Source: Bacillota bacterium (GTDB lineage: Bacteria; Bacillota; Bacilli; Paenibacillales; Paenibacillaceae). From it: DNA of 64,000 nucleotides. The stretch is from positions 1 to 64,000 of the forward strand of contig JAEWAQ010000012.1 in NCBI GenBank assembly GCA_023391635.1, written 5' to 3'. Every line of letters starts with the position of its first letter. Position 1 is the first letter of the stretch. Shown one piece after another: positions 59,731 through 64,000 of this stretch. The notes beneath the pieces are model-generated. The model was not told the DNA's origin, made no database searches, and saw only the letters and a list, made by a program, of their open reading frames with translations. A program made the translations under genes and the position numbers.

Positions 59731-59769
59731 AGCCGCGACGATGCCTGCGGGCGCATGCGCACTCGCGTT

Positions 59770-59970
59770 CTATAGCAGCAATTGGCGGTTCAGTTCGGCC
59801 TCCATATGCAGCGACTTGTCGCGGATCTCCTCAGGCGTCAGAAGTCCCTTGTCCACGAGCAGCTCGATCAAGGTGCTGAGCGCCAGCAGCTGGCGGTACT
59901 GATCGTCCTTCATGTCTCCCAAGCGGGCGGCCAGGTCGAGATAGTGCCAATCGAACGAAGCGTTCTGCAT
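59770..59970 (-). CDS. Small conserved hypothetical protein
   Basis: 66 residues, helical and charged: FDWHYLDLAARLGDMKDDQY, then LIELLVDKGLLTPEEIRDKS. AAAGGAAGAATCGAC precedes the ATG, so it looks translated. The end pattern (a helix pair with KGLLTPEE) resembles short adaptor-like proteins, but I do not recognise a family. It runs against replication and sits between walJ and htrA. Confidence 0.6.
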   Translation of the reverse strand: MQNASFDWHYLDLAARLGDMKDDQYRQLLALSTLIELLVDKGLLTPEEIRDKSLHMEAELNRQLLL

Positions 59971-60155
59971 GTCGATTCTTCCTTTCTTTTACTGGATGAA
60001 ATCCGGATTGTACGCTTGCTTGCCGACAGCGATTCTATTAGTATTTTAGTCACAACCTTTGAAAATATGCCTGCTATTCTATTAAACTTTCGCGAGTCGC
60101 TTGAAGCAAGGCGCAAGAGGGACGGACGAATCCGCATAAGGAGGGGGAAACGACT

Positions 60156-61490
60156 ATGAGCCTGTTCGATGACGATTTCTATTCCACGAAGGTGAGGCGG
60201 TGGGCTCGACGTCAGGAACAGGCGGGCGCGGGTCGCGGATTTGGCTTGGGAACCGGTTCGGGCAGAGGACTTGGAACCGGCTCGGGCTGGCGCGGTCTGC
60301 GCGAATTCTTCTCTTCGGCGACTCTGCGGATCGCGGTCGTCTCTTCGCTCGTCAGCGCGGTGGCGGTCGCTCTGTTGTTCGTGCTGTTCCTCGACGGCCG
60401 GCAGCCCGAGCCCGAGGCCAGACCGGCTCTGGTCGGGGGACAATCGCTGGTGGAGACGTCCGAGGGGCTCATCTCTGCCTCCGAGAAGATCCGTCCGATC
60501 GTCGTTAGCATTATCAATATTAAGCAGAACGGAAATAAAACGGATGAGGGCGGCGAATTCGGCGGGTTCGAGGATGGCGGCTTGTTCCCGGAAGAGGCCA
60601 ATCTCGGTTCCGGCGTCATTATCGAGAAGAAGAAGGGCCATGCTTATATCGTGACGAATGCCCATGTCGTGGCGGACGCCGTGAAGGTGCAGGCGGTGCT
60701 CATGGACGGCAGCAAGAAGACGGCGACGATCGTCGGACAGGACCCGATCAGCGACCTGGCGGTGTTGTCCGTCGATGCGGACGGCATTGACGCGGTCGCC
60801 GAGATTGGCACCTCGGGCAAGCTGAGGGTCGGCGAAATGGTCATCGCGGTCGGCAATCCGCTTGGGTTTGACGGATCGGTGACCAATGGCATCATCTCTT
60901 ACTTGCATCGTATCGTACCGGTGTCGCTGGGTCAGAATGGAATCTACGATTGGGAGCAAGAAGTCATTCAGACTTCGGCGCAGATCAACCAAGGGAACAG
61001 CGGCGGCGTGCTCGCCGACCTGAACGGGCGCGTCATCGGCATCAACAGCATGAAGATCGCCGATACCGGCGTGGAAGGCATCGGCTTCGCGATTCCGATC
61101 GATACCGTCATGCCGATCGTGAAGGAATTGATCGATCATGGCCGCGTGCTTCGCCCGTACATGGGCGTCTATTCGATGGACCTGGCCGCGTTTCTCGATC
61201 AGCCAGTCGGCGAGGAAGACGGCGAAGAAGCGCTGGAGCCGGTCATTCCCGAGGGAGTCAAGAGCGGGGTGCTTGTGCTGGAGGCGGTCGGGCCTGCCGA
61301 CAAGGCGGGATTGAAGCTGAACGACATCATCACTGAGCTCGACGGAGAGACGGTCCGCGGCACGAAAGACTTGCGCAAGTACCTGTACAACAAGAAGAAG
61401 ATCGGTGAGACGCTCACCGTTACTTATTATCGGGACGGCAATAAGGAGAAGCTGAAGCTGGTGCTCTCGGAGAAGGAAGGGGAGCAGTAG
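60156..61490 (+). CDS. HtrA/DegP-like membrane-anchored serine protease with PDZ domain
   Basis: 444 residues. The cytoplasmic N-terminus has two near-identical stretches (FGLGTGSGRG, GLGTGSGWRG), then one membrane helix (about 65-85). The trypsin-like domain has His in VTNAHVVADAV, Asp in DPISDLAVLSVD and Ser in QGNSGGVLAD. One PDZ domain (about 340-440) follows with GPADKAGLKLNDIITELDGE. It handles misfolded exported proteins. An htrA-type gene after walJ is the usual Bacillus arrangement (HtrC/YyxA). Confidence 0.94.
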   Translation: MSLFDDDFYSTKVRRWARRQEQAGAGRGFGLGTGSGRGLGTGSGWRGLREFFSSATLRIAVVSSLVSAVAVALLFVLFLDGRQPEPEARPALVGGQSLVETSEGLISASEKIRPIVVSIINIKQNGNKTDEGGEFGGFEDGGLFPEEANLGSGVIIEKKKGHAYIVTNAHVVADAVKVQAVLMDGSKKTATIVGQDPISDLAVLSVDADGIDAVAEIGTSGKLRVGEMVIAVGNPLGFDGSVTNGIISYLHRIVPVSLGQNGIYDWEQEVIQTSAQINQGNSGGVLADLNGRVIGINSMKIADTGVEGIGFAIPIDTVMPIVKELIDHGRVLRPYMGVYSMDLAAFLDQPVGEEDGEEALEPVIPEGVKSGVLVLEAVGPADKAGLKLNDIITELDGETVRGTKDLRKYLYNKKKIGETLTVTYYRDGNKEKLKLVLSEKEGEQ

Positions 61491-61537
61491 CGGGCCATTC
61501 GGCGGGCATGCCCGCGGCCGCGGGAAAGGAACGGACG

Positions 61538-61708
61538 ATGATGTATTGCGTGTGCCGGGAACATGTGGAACTCGCCATCGACAAATTTGTGGACGAATAC
61601 GAAGATGCGCCGGATCTGGTCCATTTGCAGACGACGATCTTCACGGCTTGGACGCCGCCCGAACGGTGTATGTGGTGCGACGGGCCGGCGGAAGTGCTGG
61701 TCGTCTGA
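61538..61708 (+). CDS. CxxH/CxxC family small metal-binding protein
   Basis: 56 residues: MMYCVCREHVELAIDKFVDE with C-x-C-x2-H near the start and CMWCDGPAEV with C-x2-C near the end, the paired zinc-ligand pattern that names the CxxH/CxxC (YyzF-like) family. Function is unknown. GGGAAAGGA lies 7 bases before the ATG at 61538. It follows htrA by 47 bases and is probably co-transcribed with it. Confidence 0.85.
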   Translation: MMYCVCREHVELAIDKFVDEYEDAPDLVHLQTTIFTAWTPPERCMWCDGPAEVLVV

Positions 61709-61754
61709 GCTTACGCGAAGCGCACAAAAAATTCACAAAGTTGTAAAACAACGA

Positions 61755-61784
61755 TTGACAGCATGCAAAATGGAATGGTAAAGT
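61755..61784 (+). promoter_or_regulatory. Promoter of the bmrC-like operon
   Basis: Perfect TTGACA (61755-61760), 18-base spacer, TAAAGT (61779-61784). Transcription would start near 61791, giving a leader of about 320 bases before the exporter gene. Confidence 0.65.
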
Positions 61785-61824
61785 GACACATATACTTCGA
61801 GAACGGAAAGGAGGGTTACGTCCC

Positions 61825-61935
61825 ATGAGGAACGGTATCGATATGATTGTTCAGATTGTTCGGAAGATGCCGGTTGCCGGATTTGCTGGCCATTCCCATG
61901 AACGTAACCCTCGCGCGAATGCAACGACGGAGTAG
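61825..61935 (+). CDS. Putative leader peptide (BmrB-like in position)
   Basis: 36 residues, MRNGIDMIVQIVRKMPVAGF in the first half and HERNPRANATTE at the end. A strong AAGGAGGG lies 8 bases before the ATG. It is followed by hairpins and an intrinsic terminator, then by the exporter gene. In Bacillus the bmrCD exporter genes are preceded by the leader peptide gene bmrB, through which translation-targeting antibiotics relieve attenuation. I see no sequence similarity I can vouch for; the call rests on position, ribosome-binding site and surrounding RNA structure. Confidence 0.55.
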   Translation: MRNGIDMIVQIVRKMPVAGFAGHSHERNPRANATTE

Positions 61936-62048
61936 GAACGGCTCGTTCCGATGACGACGTGAGGCGTGTGGTTACGTGACCGTAGCCATGCGCCTTTGTT
62001 GTCCTTTGCGGGCAATCGGCTTTGCTGCCTTCGGCGGCAATGTCAGGC

Positions 62049-62080
62049 AGGCGTATCGCTGGCGGCGGTATGCCTTTTTT
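62049..62080 (+). terminator. Intrinsic terminator in the bmrC-like leader
   Basis: AGGCGTATCGC (62049-62059) pairs with GCGGTATGCCT (62065-62075) with two G-U pairs, followed by a T-run. It lies before, not after, the exporter gene, as expected of an attenuator. Confidence 0.8.
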
Positions 62081-62114
62081 GTTCTTTTTTGGTGGAGAGG
62101 AGCGGGGTCACAGG

Positions 62115-63866
62115 ATGTTCATTGTGTTGAAAAAATTGAGCTGGTTCTTCAAGCTGCAGTGGAAGCGTTACTTGATCGCGGTCGTGCTGCTTGCAATCGT
62201 GGGGATCGTGGATATTCTGCCGCCGAAGCTGATCGAGTACACGATCGACGGCTTGCGGGCCGGGACGCTGAGCAGCGGAGACTGGATGCAAGTGGTGGTG
62301 TACTGGCTCACGATTACAATCGTCAGCTACGGGATCACGCTGATCTGGATGTATCAATTGTTCGGCGGATCGTTCGTGCTGGAACGGATGATGCGGTCGA
62401 TGTTGATGCGGCATTTTCTGAAAATGTCGCCGACGTTCTATGAGCGCAACCGGACAGGAGACTTGATGGCGCGGGCGACGAACGATCTGGGCGCAATCTC
62501 GATGACGGCGGGGTTCGGCATTCTGACGCTCATCGATTCGACGATGTTCATGGGGACGCTGCTCGTCGTGATGGCAGCGACGATCAGCTGGAAGCTGACG
62601 CTCGCGGCGATGATTCCGCTGCCGTTCATCGCGCTGGTGCTCAAGTACTTCGGCCGGATGATCCATGAGCGCTTCATGAAATCGCAGAACGCCTTCGGGG
62701 AACTGAACGACCAAGTGCTTGAATCGGTGACAGGCGTGCGGGTCGTGCGCGCGTTCGTGCAGGAGCGGGCGGACCGCGAGCGGTTCAGGGCGAAGACGGA
62801 CGAAGTGTTCGGCAAGAACGTGCGGGTGGCGCAGATCGACGCGGTGTTCGAGCCCGCAGTCAAGATTCTCGTCGGACTGAGCTATATGATCGGGCTCGTG
62901 TACGGTGCCGTGCTGGTGTACCGGAGCGAAATCACGCTTGGCGAGCTGGTGTCGTTCAACATGTATCTTGGGATGCTGATCTGGCCGATGCTGGCCATCG
63001 GTGAACTGATCAACATTATGCAGCGCGGCAACGCTTCGCTCGACCGGATCAACGAGACGCTGGGCATGAAGCAGGATGTGGCCGATGCGGCAGAATTGAC
63101 GCCCGTCGACGTGCCGGACGAGATCGTCTTCGACAGGGTGACGTTCCGTTATCCGTCTTCCTCGATCGACAATCTGGTTAATATCTCATTCCGGCTCCAT
63201 CGCGGGCAGACGCTCGGCATCGTGGGGCGGACCGGGAGCGGGAAGACGACGGTGCTGAGGCAGCTGCTGCGCGAATATCCTTTGGGAAGCGGGCAAGTGA
63301 CGGTCAGCGGTACGGATCTCGGCGAAGTGGCGCTGGATCAGATCCGGGGTTGGATCGGCTACGTGCCGCAGCAGCCGGTGCTGTTCAGCCGGTCGATCCG
63401 GGAGAACATTCGGCTAGGCAACGGAGACCAGGTTTTCGATGAAGAGCGGTTGAACCGGGCGCTGGAGCTGGCGTCCTTCCGCAAGGACGTCGCGTTCTTG
63501 CCGGACGGTCTGGAGACGCTCGTCGGCGAGAAGGGCGTGGCGCTGTCCGGCGGACAGAAGCAGCGGGTCAGCATTGCCCGCGCCGTCATCGCCGATCCGG
63601 AAATTCTGATGCTCGACGACGCGCTGTCCGCAGTCGACGCCAAGACGGAAGTGGAAATTCTCGAGGGCGTCCGTCGCGAGCGCGCGGGCAAGACGACGAT
63701 CATCACGACGCATCGATTGTCCGCCGTACAGCATGCGGATTGGATCATCGTGCTGGATGAAGGACGGATCGTCGAGGAAGGCACGCATGACATGCTCGTG
63801 GAGCGGGGCGGATGGTACAAGGAGCAGTACGACCGCCAGCAGCTGTCGGAAGCGTTGGGCGCATAA
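62115..63866 (+). CDS. BmrC (YheI)-like multidrug ABC exporter half
   Basis: 583 residues. Six membrane helices (starting MFIVLKKLSWFFKLQWKRYL) and an ATPase domain: Walker A GRTGSGKTTVLRQLL, signature ALSGGQKQRVSIARAV, Walker B ILMLDDALS and H-loop TTHRLS. After Walker B the catalytic Glu is Asp (LMLDDALS), the degenerate site expected of one half of a heterodimer. Many stretches agree with Bacillus YheI/BmrC, for example WMYQLFGGSF, ERNRTGDLMARATNDL and ELINIMQRGNASLDR. The next gene is the presumed partner. ATG 62115 is preceded by GGAGAGGAG. Confidence 0.9.
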   Translation: MFIVLKKLSWFFKLQWKRYLIAVVLLAIVGIVDILPPKLIEYTIDGLRAGTLSSGDWMQVVVYWLTITIVSYGITLIWMYQLFGGSFVLERMMRSMLMRHFLKMSPTFYERNRTGDLMARATNDLGAISMTAGFGILTLIDSTMFMGTLLVVMAATISWKLTLAAMIPLPFIALVLKYFGRMIHERFMKSQNAFGELNDQVLESVTGVRVVRAFVQERADRERFRAKTDEVFGKNVRVAQIDAVFEPAVKILVGLSYMIGLVYGAVLVYRSEITLGELVSFNMYLGMLIWPMLAIGELINIMQRGNASLDRINETLGMKQDVADAAELTPVDVPDEIVFDRVTFRYPSSSIDNLVNISFRLHRGQTLGIVGRTGSGKTTVLRQLLREYPLGSGQVTVSGTDLGEVALDQIRGWIGYVPQQPVLFSRSIRENIRLGNGDQVFDEERLNRALELASFRKDVAFLPDGLETLVGEKGVALSGGQKQRVSIARAVIADPEILMLDDALSAVDAKTEVEILEGVRRERAGKTTIITTHRLSAVQHADWIIVLDEGRIVEEGTHDMLVERGGWYKEQYDRQQLSEALGA

Positions 63867-63904
63867 GTTTATATGGGTAACGGAATCGGGGTGGAGTTCC
63901 AAAG

Positions 63905-64000
63905 ATGAATACGACGGGGAAACGATTGTTTCAATATGCATGGTTATACAAGAAGCCGATATTGGCCGCGTTGCTGTTGCTTACGATGGCAGTGAGCGCG
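63905..64000 (+). CDS. BmrD (YheH)-like ABC exporter half, N-terminus only
   Basis: 32 codons before the window ends: MNTTGKRLFQYAWLYKKPIL then a hydrophobic start of TM1. It begins 38 bases after the bmrC-like gene, with GGAGTTCC upstream. By position it is the second half of the heterodimeric exporter; the sequence seen is too short to prove it. Confidence 0.6.
   Translation, partial: MNTTGKRLFQYAWLYKKPILAALLLLTMAVSA

Larger units (their letters stand above)
61811..62114 (+). promoter_or_regulatory. Putative ribosome-mediated attenuator leader of the bmrC-like gene
   Basis: Segment 1 GAGGGTTACGT (61811-61821, over the leader peptide's ribosome-binding site) is complementary to segment 2 ACGTAACCCTC (61902-61912). 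Segment 2 can instead pair with GGTTACGT at 61970-61977, which otherwise forms a hairpin with CGTAGCC (61981-61987). GGAACG-GCT-CGTTCC sits at the leader stop (61935-61949). ATGCGCCT (61988-61995) can pair with the terminator's 5' arm AGGCGTAT. These alternatives suggest that ribosome position on the leader decides readthrough. Confidence 0.6.

Overview
The window is a chromosomal segment of a spore-forming Firmicute of the Paenibacillaceae (Paenibacillus/Cohnella type), centred on the replication origin. The evidence is gene order and family membership: gyrA-gyrB-remB-recF-yaaA-dnaN-dnaA to the left of the origin; rpmH-rnpA-yidC-jag-mnmE-mnmG-rsmG-noc-parA-parB to the right; then rpsF-ssb-rpsR, yybS-gdpP-rplI-dnaB, purA and the walRK-yycH-yycI-walJ-htrA cluster. 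Spore-related genes (yyaC, a YheC/D-type ATP-grasp protein) and many TTG/GTG starts fit this group. The species cannot be named from the sequence alone.

Layout. 1-130 is the tail of an IS3-family insertion sequence. 247-10459 is the left replication arm, nearly all on the minus strand: a TauE/SafE permease, an HD-GYP protein, gyrA, gyrB, remB, recF, yaaA and dnaN. oriC is split around dnaA (10715-12064): an unwinding region with three TAG trinucleotides next to a perfect DnaA box lies between dnaN and dnaA, and a second DnaA-box cluster lies between dnaA and rpmH. From 12552 the right arm runs on the plus strand: ribosome and membrane-insertase genes, tRNA-modification genes, and chromosome segregation genes with three parS sites (two in a mirrored pair before noc, one inside parB). 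Next come a class V aminotransferase, a DUF3343 protein, an MscS channel, tRNA-Ser(CGA), a decapitated ABC exporter and the rpsF-ssb-rpsR operon.

29.3-40.7 kb is an accessory block sitting between rpsR and yybS. It holds a sulfatase with a divergent AraC regulator, a collapsed LamG-domain gene, tandem repeats, an AraC regulator divergent from a large FAD-dependent oxidoreductase, a Uma2-type protein, a sensor-less histidine kinase with a BTAD response regulator, an LCP cell-wall ligase and a CBS protein. Many of these genes run against replication. The conserved order resumes at 40.99 kb with yybS, gdpP, rplI and dnaB, followed by a KhtTU-type K+/H+ antiporter with an extra KhtT-N-like gene, an alpha/beta-hydrolase-fold protein lacking its catalytic Ser and His, purA, an M23 endopeptidase, the WalRK cluster and HtrA. 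The window ends in a BmrC/BmrD-like heterodimeric ABC exporter.

The most notable non-coding signals are: (i) a family of about 90-150 bp imperfect palindromes dispersed in intergenic gaps (at 10.5, 13.25, 16.3, 19.2, 40.8 and 46.5 kb); (ii) an apparent ribosome-mediated attenuator before the BmrC-like exporter, with a 36-codon leader peptide, mutually exclusive pairing segments and an intrinsic terminator; (iii) a hairpin after dnaA built from DnaA-box-like sequences that also looks like a terminator; (iv) a structured leader before rpsF.
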